Shown: positions 1 through 9,317, numbered from the stretch's first letter. The stretch: DNA of 64,000 bases from Alistipes sp. (GCA_017547175.1 JAFYQI010000008.1:496001-560000), one strand, 5' to 3'. The notes: generated by a model not told the origin, from the sequence alone. A program made the numbers and translations.

Positions 1-2
1 TT

Positions 3-1370
3 TCGGCCTATTCGGCGTCGCTGCCCGTGACGATGCAGGAGCTCATGTCGGACAATGCGACCGATTATAGCTCGACCCTCAATATTGGTTACGATATTTT
101 CCAGGAGGCATATCTCTTCAAGACGGTTACCAACACCAACCGCGATACGCCGTCGTGGATCTGGGCTGATAACTACACCGCCATCTCGTCGGCCAACCAC
201 GCGTTGGAGGCCATCGAGAAGTTAGGTCTTGGTGAGGAGATGGATCCGCAGCGTGGTGAGGCCCTCTTGTGCCGCGCTTATGCACACTTCACGCTCGTGA
301 ATGCCTTCTCGCAGGCCTACAACCCGGAGTCGAGTTCGAAAGACCTCGGTATCCCCTACATGTTGGCCCCCGAAAAGACCGTCTTTTCGGATGTGGATCG
401 TGGTACGGTAGCCGGTGTTTATGAGAAGATCGCTGCCGATATCGAGGCCGGTTATCCGCTCATCAACGATGCTGCTTACTCGCAGCCCAAGTTCCACTTC
501 ACGCGTAAGGCTGCAGCCTGCTTCGCAGCGCAGTTCTATCTCTACTACGGTAAGTATGACAAGGCTATTGAGTATGCCAACGCCGCTATCGGTGAGGATC
601 CCACAAGCCTGATGCGTAACTGGGCGCTCTACACGGGTACGAGCTCGGACGAGTACACCAACACCTACGTAGCTACCGAGGAGCCGGCAAACATCTTCTG
701 CCATGGCTTTACGACCGTTACCTCGCGTGCCCGTTCGTATCGCTACATCCACACGAACGCCCTCTTGAACGAGACGCTTCGCAGCCGTGGTCCGTGGTCG
801 CCCTACTACTCGGCCGGTAACCTGCCGTCGTACGACAAGGTTTATGTGATCAGCCAGCGCAGCTATTTCATGCCGAAGACCAACGAGTTCTTCATGTACA
901 CCGATATCGCCAACAACATTGGTTGGCCGTATGTGGTGCTGGTGATGTTCTCGACCGAGAAGACGATCCTGGATCGTGCTGAGGCTTATGCCCTGTCGGG
1001 TGATTATGTGAATGCTGTTCGCGACCTGAATTACTTCTACAAGCAGGCTGGTATCAACCACACCTTCACGGAGGCTGAGATCACCTCGTACTACGAGGGT
1101 GCCAACGAGCTGACGAAGAAGCCGCTTGCTCCGCGCTTCACGCTCGAGGAGGGTACGCAGACAAACCTGATCCACGCAGTGCTCCACGCTCGTCGTATCG
1201 TGACCCTGCAGGAGGGTACCCGTTTGCAGGATCTGAAGCGTTACGGTATTGCCTACACGCACTATGTAGATGGCGCCGATAATATTGAGATCGAGCCCTA
1301 CGACAAGCGTCTGGCTATTCGTTTGCCGGCAGCCGTTGTTTCGGCCGGTATGCAGGATAACCCGCGTTAA
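3..1370 (+). CDS. RagB/SusD family nutrient-uptake outer membrane lipoprotein (5' partial)
   Basis: The reading frame is open from the left edge, so the N-terminus and lipobox lie outside the window. A GTG at 27 is in frame but internal. The visible 455 residues have the SusD style: aromatic-rich helices with TPR-like segments (such as the stretch around LCRAYAHFTLVNAFSQAYN) and a C-terminal part ending in an arginine-rich helix (LHARRIVTLQEGTRLQDLKRYG) and a short tail. SusD proteins cap a SusC TonB-dependent porin and bind the substrate at the cell surface. The matching SusC should lie just upstream. Followed after 36 bases by the metallohydrolase lipoprotein, so probably the second gene of a SusCD operon. 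The family call is firm; the substrate is unknown. Confidence 0.85.
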   Translation, partial: SAYSASLPVTMQELMSDNATDYSSTLNIGYDIFQEAYLFKTVTNTNRDTPSWIWADNYTAISSANHALEAIEKLGLGEEMDPQRGEALLCRAYAHFTLVNAFSQAYNPESSSKDLGIPYMLAPEKTVFSDVDRGTVAGVYEKIAADIEAGYPLINDAAYSQPKFHFTRKAAACFAAQFYLYYGKYDKAIEYANAAIGEDPTSLMRNWALYTGTSSDEYTNTYVATEEPANIFCHGFTTVTSRARSYRYIHTNALLNETLRSRGPWSPYYSAGNLPSYDKVYVISQRSYFMPKTNEFFMYTDIANNIGWPYVVLVMFSTEKTILDRAEAYALSGDYVNAVRDLNYFYKQAGINHTFTEAEITSYYEGANELTKKPLAPRFTLEEGTQTNLIHAVLHARRIVTLQEGTRLQDLKRYGIAYTHYVDGADNIEIEPYDKRLAIRLPAAVVSAGMQDNPR

Positions 1371-1406
1371 TGAAGAGTATGAACTTTTAAGAGAAAGTAC
1401 AGAGTT

Positions 1407-2333
1407 ATGAAACGCTTATTCAAATATACGTTGCTTGCCGTTTTCAGCCTGATGGCTGTAGCGTGCAGCGAGGAGGAGCTGAGCGACCAGAGCGTGATTA
1501 CGAACTCGGTGAACCAAGAGACTGAGTTTGACGCTTGGTTGGAGCAGAACTACCGCGCACCGTTCAACATCCGCTTCCTCTATCGTTACGAGGATATCGA
1601 GACCGATATGTCGTACGACCTGGTACCTGCCAAGGAGATCTATTCGCGCATTATTGCCAAGATGGTTCGTTTCCTGTGGCTCGACCCCTATACGGAGGTT
1701 ACTAATGCCCACTTCATGCGTAGCCACTCGCCGCGTATGATGCAGGTCATCGGTTCGGGTGCCTACAACCAGAACAACACCCTGCTGCTCGGTACGGCCG
1801 AGGGCGGTCAGAAGATTACGCTTTATGTCGGTAACTGGCTGGAGCGCTTTATGACCATCCACTACAACAACAATGTGGACGACACGGAGGGTTACTGGGT
1901 TGAGATTCTTGATCCGGATCAGGTGAACTACTACTACCTGCACACCATCCACCATGAGTTTGCTCACATCCTGCATCAGAAAAAGATGTATCCGCTCGAC
2001 TTCAACACCATTTCGCAGGGTGAGTACGTAGCTCAGTGGACCTCGATTTCGGAGGAGGAGGCAGCCAAGAAGGGTTTCGTGAGCCGTTATGGTTCGAGTG
2101 CTCAGACTGAGGACTTCGTGGAGGTGTTCTCCTACTACCTGACCTGGAGCCCCGAGGTATGGGATGCTAAGGTAGCACAAGGTGGTGCAGTTGGTGGTGA
2201 CCGTATTCGTCGCAAGCTGGCTATCGTGAAGAGCTACATGAAGGATACGTGGGGTATCGATATGGACGAGTTGCGCGCCGTATTGGCACGTCGCTATGCC
2301 GAGATCGATCGCCTTGATTGGTCGGACTTTTAA
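1407..2333 (+). CDS. Substrate import-associated zinc metallohydrolase lipoprotein
   Basis: 308 residues. A lipoprotein signal peptide ends at Cys20 and is followed by SEEE, which fits the acidic surface-export signal of Bacteroidetes lipoproteins. A zincin motif HEFAH lies at residues 183-187 (preceded by HTIH). A downstream EDFVEV near residues 235-240 may supply the third zinc ligand. This matches the family of HExxH lipoproteins that sit directly after SusC/SusD pairs. It is probably surface-anchored and acts on peptide or protein-like material before import, but the substrate is inferred only. It sits 36 bases after susD and 12 bases before the DUF4302 gene, so co-transcription is likely. 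Confidence 0.85.
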   Translation: MKRLFKYTLLAVFSLMAVACSEEELSDQSVITNSVNQETEFDAWLEQNYRAPFNIRFLYRYEDIETDMSYDLVPAKEIYSRIIAKMVRFLWLDPYTEVTNAHFMRSHSPRMMQVIGSGAYNQNNTLLLGTAEGGQKITLYVGNWLERFMTIHYNNNVDDTEGYWVEILDPDQVNYYYLHTIHHEFAHILHQKKMYPLDFNTISQGEYVAQWTSISEEEAAKKGFVSRYGSSAQTEDFVEVFSYYLTWSPEVWDAKVAQGGAVGGDRIRRKLAIVKSYMKDTWGIDMDELRAVLARRYAEIDRLDWSDF

Positions 2334-2345
2334 ACCGAATAAGTT

Positions 2346-3647
2346 ATGAAAAAGCTGTTTTTAATCCCGATTCTTGCGTTGGCACTCACGCTGAGCGCCT
2401 GCGTCAACAAGGTGGAGGAGGTATTTGATGTGCCCGCTTCGGAGCGTCTGGAGCAGTGCATGATCGACTGCCAGAAGCTGTTGACCTCTGCCGAGCATGG
2501 ATGGATGATCCAATACTACCCCTCGTCGAGTAAGGCTTATGGTGGTTCGACCTACGCAGCCAAGTTCGAGGCGAACGGTGATGTGACCGTAACGGGTGAT
2601 GTAGCCCCGAATGTAACGGGTGATGCATCGAAGACCATTACGAGCCACTACTCGATCAATGCTTCATCGAGTGTCGTACTGACGTTCGATACGTTCAACG
2701 ATTACATCCACTACTGGGCCGATCCGGATCCCTATTCGAAGAACAAGTTCGAGGGTGACTTTGAGTGGGCCTACGTGGAGGGTAATGCCAAGCAGATGGT
2801 CTTCCGCGGTATCAGAACCGACAACAAGATCGTTTTCACGGCGCTTGATACCGATATTGTGTCGGCTATCCAGCAGGTGGTAGATCTGAAATATAGCGTT
2901 AACGACCGCCTCTATATGGGTTTCCGTATGGCGGATGGTGCAGAGCTGTATGACGATGCTATCTATTCGGTGTTGACCTACTATCCCGACGGCAATACGC
3001 AGGGTGCTTACGAGAAGATTCCCTATGCTTACACCCCGACTGGTATCACGTTCTATGAGCCCGCAACGATCAATGGTGTTACGGTACAGAACTTCAATTG
3101 GGTAGAGGGTTCATTCGTGGCAACTGATGCCAAGACTGCTTCGGGTGCAGCTGCTGAGGTTACAATCGCAGGTTTCCACAGCGAGGAGTTCATCCACTAT
3201 GATGATTTCCTGGGCGAGTGGGAGCTGAATCAGAACGGTACGATTACGACCGTGACGATGAAGGAGAAGGTTCGCTACCAGAGCTATACGCTGTCGAAGA
3301 TTGGTGGTTTTGACGTGGAGGTTGGTTACTCGAAGACCGACGGTTCGCTTTCGCTGACCTATCAGTATGTGGGTCGCTATAAGAGTGGTTCGACCAACTA
3401 TTATGCGTACCTCTGCCCGTGGGATGCCAATGCAGGTTATCTCTGCTGGACGGCCGGCAACGGTTTCGTATTGAACAACATCGGTGAGGGTGATCAGCTC
3501 GTGATGGAGTTCAAGGACAATGGCAAGTGGGGTTCGTACACCACCAACAGTATCCTCTTCTCGGGTTGGGTGAACAACACCCCGGGTACGGGTACGCGTA
3601 CGAACCTGGTTCGTCTGACCTACTTCAAGACCCTGACCAAGAAATAA
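2346..3647 (+). CDS. DUF4302 domain-containing lipoprotein
   Basis: 433 residues. The signal peptide ends in LSAC with the lipid cysteine at residue 19. The body (about 20-280) fits DUF4302, a family usually encoded beside HExxH lipoproteins and SusCD pairs. The C-terminal part, from about residue 285 (FLGEWELNQNG), resembles the C-terminus of the next protein: FLGxW, YQY, a short LCP-x-DA stretch, TAGxGF and DNGxW occur in the same order. It is probably a surface protein of the same import machine, in the role that SusE/SusF-type proteins play elsewhere. No catalytic motif is seen. It sits 12 bases after the metallohydrolase and 25 before the BACON gene. Confidence 0.8.
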   Translation: MKKLFLIPILALALTLSACVNKVEEVFDVPASERLEQCMIDCQKLLTSAEHGWMIQYYPSSSKAYGGSTYAAKFEANGDVTVTGDVAPNVTGDASKTITSHYSINASSSVVLTFDTFNDYIHYWADPDPYSKNKFEGDFEWAYVEGNAKQMVFRGIRTDNKIVFTALDTDIVSAIQQVVDLKYSVNDRLYMGFRMADGAELYDDAIYSVLTYYPDGNTQGAYEKIPYAYTPTGITFYEPATINGVTVQNFNWVEGSFVATDAKTASGAAAEVTIAGFHSEEFIHYDDFLGEWELNQNGTITTVTMKEKVRYQSYTLSKIGGFDVEVGYSKTDGSLSLTYQYVGRYKSGSTNYYAYLCPWDANAGYLCWTAGNGFVLNNIGEGDQLVMEFKDNGKWGSYTTNSILFSGWVNNTPGTGTRTNLVRLTYFKTLTKK

Positions 3648-3672
3648 TCAATCTACAAAAAACGAGACGATT

Positions 3673-4992
3673 ATGAAAAAGATATTTTGGTATATGATGG
3701 CCCTTGCCCTTATCGGTTGCGCCTTCACGGCTTGCAACGACGACGAGGATAAGGTGCAGCCCGTAGTGCTCGAGGTGGTGCAGTCGGATGTGGACTTTGC
3801 AGCTGCCGGTGGCGTGGGTACTATTCAAATCAAGAGCGTAGAGTCTACGGTAACGGCTACGGCCGATCAGCCGTGGGTGACGATCAATAACGCCAACGCG
3901 AAGGCGGTGAACTTTACGGTTGCCGAGAGTGGTGAGTCGCTGATTCGTACGGCTACGATTACGATCAAGGCCGGTACGGCTGTGCAGGCGGTTTCGATCC
4001 TGCAGGCCCCCGCTACGATGGTGATGGAGAACCAGACGATCACGGTTGATGCTACGGGTCAGGCTGCTACGACGATCACCTACGAGACGTCGATGACTTC
4101 GGATCCCGTGGTGACGGTTCCTGCCGATGCTACGTGGCTCACGGTGACGGCTCACGCCGGTGAGCTGACCTTCAAGGGTGACTTGAACTACACGGGCGAG
4201 CGCGAGACGGTTGTCAAGGTGGAGCAGGGTTGGAAGCCCGTTGAGATCACCGTTAAGCAGGATATGGTTCAGCTGCTTACGTTTGAGGTTCCGGAGATGA
4301 ACGACCGCGATGCAATCACCGTAGAGTGTGTTCCGACCGAGTATATGGCCATGACGAGCGGTAACTGGGATGTTCAGAGCCCCAACGACTGGATCACGGT
4401 GACCAAGACCGACGCTGGTTGTACGGTTGAGGTAGCCGAGAACAACTCGGGTGCAGTACGTACGAGCACGGTCAATGTGCTGATGGATGGTAAGGTGCTG
4501 ACGACCTACACCTTCAAGCAGAAGATTTACAGCTACAACTTCTTCTTGGGCGATTGGACCTTCTCGTATGATTCGGGAACGACCCTGAAAGTCACCTTGC
4601 GCGAAAATGTTGCAGGAGAGAGCTACTATCTTAACGGTTTGTATTATAACAATGTGGTTATTGGTTATACGATTGTTAATGATGTGCCGACCTTGACGCT
4701 CCATTATCAGTATATGAAGCAGATTAACGATACCACGTGGATTTTCCTCTGCCCGCGTGATGCTGATCAAGCTCGCTACATCTATACGGCGGGATATGGT
4801 TTCAATATCCCCTACAGCATGGATGAGAACAATCAGAAGCTGACATTTGTTGATAACGGCATGTGGGCCAGCAATGGTTATACTATGCATGGATTCGCGT
4901 TCTACAAGTTCAGTGGTCCTCAGGCAAGCAGCAGTACTGCAACGGGTAACTCTGCAAAACGTTACGCTCGAATCGAGCACATGACTCGATAA
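3673..4992 (+). CDS. BACON-domain surface lipoprotein
   Basis: 439 residues. The lipobox ends at Cys21 and is followed by NDDED, a clear acidic surface-export signal. Residues about 30-290 hold three beta-sandwich-like repeats. The first is a typical BACON domain (AAGGVGTIQI, then WVTINNANAK, ending ITIKAGTAVQAVSILQ); the next two are more diverged. From about residue 293 (FLGDWTFSYDSG) the sequence follows the C-terminal domain of the DUF4302 neighbour. BACON domains are thought to bind carbohydrate or mucin. It is the last gene of the operon, with a strong terminator 28 bases after the stop. The last 20 or so residues are low-complexity and unlike the rest. Confidence 0.8.
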   Translation: MKKIFWYMMALALIGCAFTACNDDEDKVQPVVLEVVQSDVDFAAAGGVGTIQIKSVESTVTATADQPWVTINNANAKAVNFTVAESGESLIRTATITIKAGTAVQAVSILQAPATMVMENQTITVDATGQAATTITYETSMTSDPVVTVPADATWLTVTAHAGELTFKGDLNYTGERETVVKVEQGWKPVEITVKQDMVQLLTFEVPEMNDRDAITVECVPTEYMAMTSGNWDVQSPNDWITVTKTDAGCTVEVAENNSGAVRTSTVNVLMDGKVLTTYTFKQKIYSYNFFLGDWTFSYDSGTTLKVTLRENVAGESYYLNGLYYNNVVIGYTIVNDVPTLTLHYQYMKQINDTTWIFLCPRDADQARYIYTAGYGFNIPYSMDENNQKLTFVDNGMWASNGYTMHGFAFYKFSGPQASSSTATGNSAKRYARIEHMTR

Positions 4993-5019
4993 TGCAGCGA
5001 TTCAAGTATGACGAAATGT

Positions 5020-5051
5020 CCCCGCCTAAAATTAGGCGGGGATGTTTTTTT
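5020..5051 (+). terminator. Rho-independent terminator of the SusD-BACON operon
   Basis: A perfect GC-rich palindrome at 5020-5041 (CCCCGCCTAA and its complement) is followed by an AT and seven T residues. It lies 28 bases after the BACON gene stop and marks the end of that operon. Confidence 0.9.
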
Positions 5052-5268
5052 GAGAAAGGTGGGTAAATCATACAATTCTCCTGGTGACGTTACGGTATAT
5101 CTCCCTTCTAAAGCTTCGTTCATGTAATAACCATAGTGGCCTCCATGTTGCGCGCCAACGTCAATGCCAACCACCTTTGTTATCTGTTCTCAGCTGCCAA
5201 AGTATATCATTTTTCGGTCTAAATTTCATTTTCTTTGACTTTTACGTGGAATATTCAAACTTTTTTTC
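5052..5268. other. Intergenic stretch with a possible decayed minus-strand fragment
   Basis: No complete gene is seen between the terminator and the lipA promoter. On the minus strand, about 43 codons after a stop near 5184 read like protein (VVGIDVGAQHGGHYGYY and onward) and then run into the terminator. This may be a remnant of a lost gene. It has no recognisable family. Confidence 0.2.
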
Positions 5269-5276
5269 TATTTTTG
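5269..5276 (+). promoter_or_regulatory. -7 box of the lipA-lipB-recJ promoter
   Basis: TATTTTTG is an exact match to the Bacteroidetes TAnnTTTG element and lies 26 bases before the lipA start. No good -33 TTTG is seen at the usual spacing. Confidence 0.6.
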
Positions 5277-5302
5277 CATCAATTGGGAAAAAGTAATCTT
5301 AA

Positions 5303-6184
5303 ATGCCGAAATTGTATGAACGGGTAACAAGTATCAAAAAACCGGACTGGCTCAAAATCCGTCTGCACCGTACCGCCGATTATGCCGAGGTGCGTCATAT
5401 CGTTGAGCAGCACAATCTGCACACGATTTGTAGCAGCGGACGTTGTCCGAACCAGGCCGAGTGTTGGAGCCGCAGAACGGCTACATTCATGATACTTGGT
5501 GACATTTGCACGCGCGGGTGCCGATTCTGTGCTACACAGACCGGTCGTCCGCTTGTACCCGATGTAAACGAGCCGCAACAGGTGGCAGAAAGTGTACGAC
5601 TCATGCAATTGAGGTATGTCGTCCTGACCTCCGTTACGCGTGACGACCTCGAAGATGGTGGCGCCCGCCATTGGGCTGCAACCGTCGAGGCGATCCGCAA
5701 GGAGAATCCCGACGCTGCCATTGAGCTTCTTATTCCCGATCTGGATGCCAAAGATGAATTGTTGGACATCATCTTGGCGTCGAAGGCCGACATTGTCGGA
5801 CACAACATCGAGACCGTTGAACGACTGACCCCCGAGGTGCGCTCACGTGCGAAGTATCGCACCAGTCTGGCTACCCTGCGTTATCTGAGTGAGCAGGGAG
5901 CTGTGACCAAGAGCGGCATCATGGTCGGCCTCGGCGAGACCGATGACGAGGTGATTCAGACCCTGCACGACCTGCGTGAGGCTGGTGTGAGGATCGTGAC
6001 CCTCGGCCAGTACCTTCGACCTTCGTTGGAGCATTACCCCGTGGCGGCGTACATCACTCCCGAAAAATTCGATTGGTACCGCCAAAAGGCTATGGAGATG
6101 GGCTTCGATTACTGCGCCTCGGCGCCGTTGGTTCGATCCTCCTACCTGGCTGAAGAGGCACTAAAGAGCGTAGAAAAGAAGTAG
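5303..6184 (+). CDS. lipA: Lipoyl synthase
   Basis: 293 residues, close to the usual length. This radical SAM enzyme inserts two sulfur atoms into protein-bound octanoyl groups to make lipoyl cofactor for 2-oxoacid dehydrogenases and the glycine cleavage system. Both cluster motifs are intact: Cys43, Cys48 and Cys54 (CX4CX5C) for the auxiliary 4Fe-4S cluster, and Cys69, Cys73 and Cys76 (CX3CX2C) for the SAM cluster. It is the first gene of an operon with lipB, which makes its substrate; the gap is 8 bases. A -7 box lies just upstream. The protein is cytoplasmic. Confidence 0.97.
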   Translation: MPKLYERVTSIKKPDWLKIRLHRTADYAEVRHIVEQHNLHTICSSGRCPNQAECWSRRTATFMILGDICTRGCRFCATQTGRPLVPDVNEPQQVAESVRLMQLRYVVLTSVTRDDLEDGGARHWAATVEAIRKENPDAAIELLIPDLDAKDELLDIILASKADIVGHNIETVERLTPEVRSRAKYRTSLATLRYLSEQGAVTKSGIMVGLGETDDEVIQTLHDLREAGVRIVTLGQYLRPSLEHYPVAAYITPEKFDWYRQKAMEMGFDYCASAPLVRSSYLAEEALKSVEKK

Positions 6185-6192
6185 GAAGAGAG

Positions 6193-6873
6193 ATGACTGT
6201 CGAATATCGCGACTTGGGTACGATGGAGTATGCCACCTGCTGGAAATTACAGCAGGAGCTCTTCGATGCAACCCTCAAGCGCAAAGCGGCTCATCTTCCT
6301 GCCTCGTCTGCGGGTCAGTTGCTCCTAGTGGAGCATCTGCCCGTCTATACGCTTGGCAAGAGCGGCAAGAGCGAAAATCTGCTCGTCACGGAGCAGTATC
6401 TCGCCTCGCTCGGTGCTTCGTTCTTTCACATTGATCGTGGTGGTGACGTGACCTTTCACGGTCCCGGTCAGTTGGTCGGCTATCCGATTTTGGATCTGGA
6501 AATGATCGGAATCGGTCTGCGTGACTACATCAACTGTCTGGAGGAGGCCGCCATCCGCACCGTGGCTCATTACGGCATCGAGGCGGGTCGCTCGGAGGGT
6601 GCTTCGGGTGTGTGGCTCGATGCAGGAACGACGCGTATGCGCAAAATTTGCGCCATTGGCGTTCGTTCGTCGCGCTTTGTGACGATGCACGGCTTTGCGC
6701 TCAATGTGACGACCGACTTGGGATGGTTTCAGAAAATCAACCCTTGCGGATTTGTGGATCGAGGCGTTACGTCGATCCAAAAAGAGACAGGTCGAGAGAT
6801 CTCGATGGAGGAGGTCAAGGACCTGATGACAAACCATTTAAGTGAATTATTAAATGTTAAAATATATAAATAG
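6193..6873 (+). CDS. lipB: Octanoyl-[acyl-carrier-protein]:protein N-octanoyltransferase
   Basis: 226 residues. LipB moves octanoate from acyl carrier protein onto the lipoyl domains that LipA then sulfurates. Family signatures are present: the RGGDVTFHGPGQLVGYPILD block, the lysine segment RKICAIGVR, the MHGFALNV block and the catalytic cysteine in INPCG. It is packed between lipA and recJ with 8-base gaps on both sides, so it is part of one transcript. Cytoplasmic. Confidence 0.97.
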   Translation: MTVEYRDLGTMEYATCWKLQQELFDATLKRKAAHLPASSAGQLLLVEHLPVYTLGKSGKSENLLVTEQYLASLGASFFHIDRGGDVTFHGPGQLVGYPILDLEMIGIGLRDYINCLEEAAIRTVAHYGIEAGRSEGASGVWLDAGTTRMRKICAIGVRSSRFVTMHGFALNVTTDLGWFQKINPCGFVDRGVTSIQKETGREISMEEVKDLMTNHLSELLNVKIYK

Positions 6874-6881
6874 AATCGCTT

Positions 6882-8642
6882 ATGCCTATAGAAAAACGCT
6901 GGGTAGTGAAGCCGCAGGGCGACCCCGCGACGGTGGCTATGCTTGCCACCGAGCTCGGGATCTCGCCTGTGTTGGCCAACCTGCTCGTACAACGAGGCAT
7001 AGAGACGGTAGAGAAGGCGAATAAGTTCTTTAAGCCCGACCTTGCCGATCTGCACGATCCGTTCCTGATGAAGGATATGGAGAAAGCGGTCGAGCGAGTC
7101 GAGCAGGCTGTAGCTCGTGGTGAAAAGATCATGGTCTATGGCGACTATGACGTGGATGGCTGTACGGCCGTTGCGTTGGTCTATAAGTTCTTGCGCCAGA
7201 TCGGGCATAAAAACCTGACCTTCTACATCCCGGATCGCTATACCGAAGGGTATGGTATCTCGGTACGAGGCATTGATGTAGCCGCTCGCAAGGGCGTGAG
7301 CCTCATCATTGCACTCGATTGTGGCATTAAAGCCACCGAAAAGGTGCTCTATGCAAAGACTAAGGGCGTAGATTTCATTATCTGCGACCACCACTTGCCT
7401 GCTGAGGAGATCCCCCAGGCGGTGGCAGTATTGGACCCCAAGCGGGTCGATTGCTCCTATCCGTTCGACGAACTGTCGGGCTGTGGCGTGGGCTTCAAGC
7501 TCGTGCAAGCCTATGCGCAGAAGAACGGTATCCCCTTCCACCAGATCCTTGATCTGTTGGATTTGTTGGTTGTCTCGATCGCATCGGATATCGTGCCGTT
7601 GAGCGACGAGAACCGTATTTTGGCCTATTTTGGCTTGCAGAACCTCAACCGCCGACCTTCGAAGGGCCTGCTGTCGATCATCAAGATTTGTGGTCTCGAC
7701 AAACATCAGATCACGATTGATGACATTGTCTTCAAGATCGGTCCGCGCATCAATGCCGCCGGCCGTATGCGTATGGATGAGCACGACGAGAATGCCTCGC
7801 CTTCGGGTGGTCATGCCGCCGTGGAGTTGCTCATTGAGGGTAATGAGTCGGAGGCTACGAAGTTTGGCGAGGTGATCGACTCCTACAACCAGGATCGAAA
7901 GACGATCGATCGCTCGGTGACGCAGGAGGCACACGATTACATTGAGAATAACCCGCAGCTCAAGGCCCTGAAGAGCACGGTGATCTACAACCCGAAGTGG
8001 ATGAAGGGTATTGTGGGTATCGTTGCTTCGCGTCTGATTGAGACCTACTACCGCCCAACGGTGGTGCTCACGATGAGCAACGGCTTTGTGACCGGTTCAG
8101 CCCGTTCGGTGCCGGGATTTGACCTCTACCAGGCGGTGGAGAGTTGCTCGGATTTGTTGGAGAATTTTGGTGGCCACATGTACGCTGCCGGTTTGACGAT
8201 GAAACCCGAGAATGTGGAGGAGTTTACGCGTCGATTCAATGCCTTTGTGGAGGAGAATATCGATCCGCAGATGCTCATTCCGCAGGTGGATGTCGATAGC
8301 GAGTTGCTCTTCTCGGATATTACGAATGAGTTCCGCACGAATCTCAATAAGTTCCAGCCTTTTGGTCCGGGTAATGCCTCGCCGGTCTTTATGACGCGCA
8401 GCGTGAGCAACCAGGGTGATGCCAAATTGGTGGGTCTGGAACGCGAGCATCTGAAGATGGATCTGATCCAGCGTCAGAAGCCCAATACGAAGATTCCGGC
8501 GATTGCTTTCCAGCAGCCGACCCACTACGAGTGGGTACGTGGTGGTCGAGCCATCGACGTCTGCTACCAGATTGTGGAGAACCACTATCGTGGCATGGTG
8601 ACCACACAGCTCCGCGTGAAGGATATCAAGCCGGTGCGATAG
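6882..8642 (+). CDS. recJ: Single-stranded-DNA-specific exonuclease RecJ
   Basis: 586 residues, normal for the family. RecJ degrades single-stranded DNA 5' to 3' in RecF-pathway recombination and mismatch repair. The DHH phosphoesterase motifs are intact: GDYDVDG at residues 87-93 and CDHH at 168-171. GPRINAAGRM and the DHHA1 segment GGHMYAAG follow, and then the C-terminal OB-like domain. It is the third gene of the lipA-lipB-recJ operon and is followed by a long hairpin shared with the facing nitroreductase gene. Confidence 0.96.
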   Translation: MPIEKRWVVKPQGDPATVAMLATELGISPVLANLLVQRGIETVEKANKFFKPDLADLHDPFLMKDMEKAVERVEQAVARGEKIMVYGDYDVDGCTAVALVYKFLRQIGHKNLTFYIPDRYTEGYGISVRGIDVAARKGVSLIIALDCGIKATEKVLYAKTKGVDFIICDHHLPAEEIPQAVAVLDPKRVDCSYPFDELSGCGVGFKLVQAYAQKNGIPFHQILDLLDLLVVSIASDIVPLSDENRILAYFGLQNLNRRPSKGLLSIIKICGLDKHQITIDDIVFKIGPRINAAGRMRMDEHDENASPSGGHAAVELLIEGNESEATKFGEVIDSYNQDRKTIDRSVTQEAHDYIENNPQLKALKSTVIYNPKWMKGIVGIVASRLIETYYRPTVVLTMSNGFVTGSARSVPGFDLYQAVESCSDLLENFGGHMYAAGLTMKPENVEEFTRRFNAFVEENIDPQMLIPQVDVDSELLFSDITNEFRTNLNKFQPFGPGNASPVFMTRSVSNQGDAKLVGLEREHLKMDLIQRQKPNTKIPAIAFQQPTHYEWVRGGRAIDVCYQIVENHYRGMVTTQLRVKDIKPVR

Positions 8643-8665
8643 TTGATCGCTTCGGATATGCATCA

Positions 8666-8709
8666 AAAACAAGATGAGGGTACCCATTTGGGTGTCCTCA
8701 TCTTGTTTT
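8666..8709. terminator. Bidirectional terminator between recJ and the nitroreductase gene
   Basis: A 14-bp perfect stem (8666-8679 with 8696-8709) has A residues on the left flank and T residues on the right. It can therefore stop transcription from both convergent genes. Confidence 0.85.
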
Positions 8710-8725
8710 ATGCCCTTACTTCGTG

Positions 8726-9253
8726 TTAGAGACGGTGAATATGTGTCGCCTTATCCCAGACGGGCAGATCAGCCGGCGTGAAGGTGGTGTAACCGATGGC
8801 CATGGCGCAGAGGATGTTCATACCCTCGGGAATGGGGAGCAGCTTGCGCAGGAACTCGTCAGCCTTTGGGCCTTCGGGGTCGTCCTTGAAGCAGAGCGAG
8901 CCATCTACATGCACCCAGCATGAACCGAGCCCCTCATCCACACATGCCAGCTGCAGCATGGTGGCCGAGATCGAGGCGTTGACGAGCCACTTGTCCGTTA
9001 CCGACGGATCGCCCATCACGAGAATTGCCAGCGGTGCATTTTTCATAAACGACGAGCCATAGTCGCGCATCTCGGCCATGCGGGCAATGAGTTCGGGGTT
9101 GTCGATTACCATCAGATGGGTCGAGTGCGAATTGCGCGAAGAGGGGGCGGTGAGGGTGGCCTCTACCAGGCGATCTACGACCTCCTGCGGAACAGTCTGA
9201 GGCTCGAATTTACGGATCGAGCGACGCTTTGCTATCAAGGTTTTGAAATCCAT
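8726..9253 (-). CDS. Nitroreductase family protein
   Basis: 175 residues from the ATG at 9253, chosen because MDFKTLIAKRRSIRKF is the classic N-terminus of the family. The upstream in-frame codons lie in the promoter. These FMN flavoenzymes reduce nitro compounds, quinones or similar acceptors using NAD(P)H. The RRSIRKFE start and APSSRNSH contribute to the flavin site; GLGSCWVH and the AIGY segment follow. A promoter with both boxes lies 33 bases upstream. It is a single gene facing recJ. The exact substrate cannot be told. Confidence 0.9.
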   Translation of the reverse strand: MDFKTLIAKRRSIRKFEPQTVPQEVVDRLVEATLTAPSSRNSHSTHLMVIDNPELIARMAEMRDYGSSFMKNAPLAILVMGDPSVTDKWLVNASISATMLQLACVDEGLGSCWVHVDGSLCFKDDPEGPKADEFLRKLLPIPEGMNILCAMAIGYTTFTPADLPVWDKATHIHRL

Positions 9254-9285
9254 ATTCGAATAGATAAGTGTTAATGCTTCTTCTG

Positions 9286-9317
9286 CAAAGTTAGTGCAAT
9301 GCGATGCGATAATCAAA
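9286..9317 (-). promoter_or_regulatory. Promoter of the nitroreductase gene
   Basis: On the minus strand TTTG (9314-9317) and TAACTTTG (9286-9293) are separated by 20 bases, close to the Bacteroidetes -33/-7 consensus. Confidence 0.65.

Noticed and set aside
3625..4980. A 451-codon minus-strand frame over the BACON gene
   Set aside because: It is rich in His, Arg and Ile in a way typical of antisense reading. The plus-strand gene has a signal peptide and known domains.
6729..7934. A 401-codon minus-strand frame across lipB and recJ
   Set aside because: Both plus-strand genes have full catalytic motifs; the reverse frame has none.
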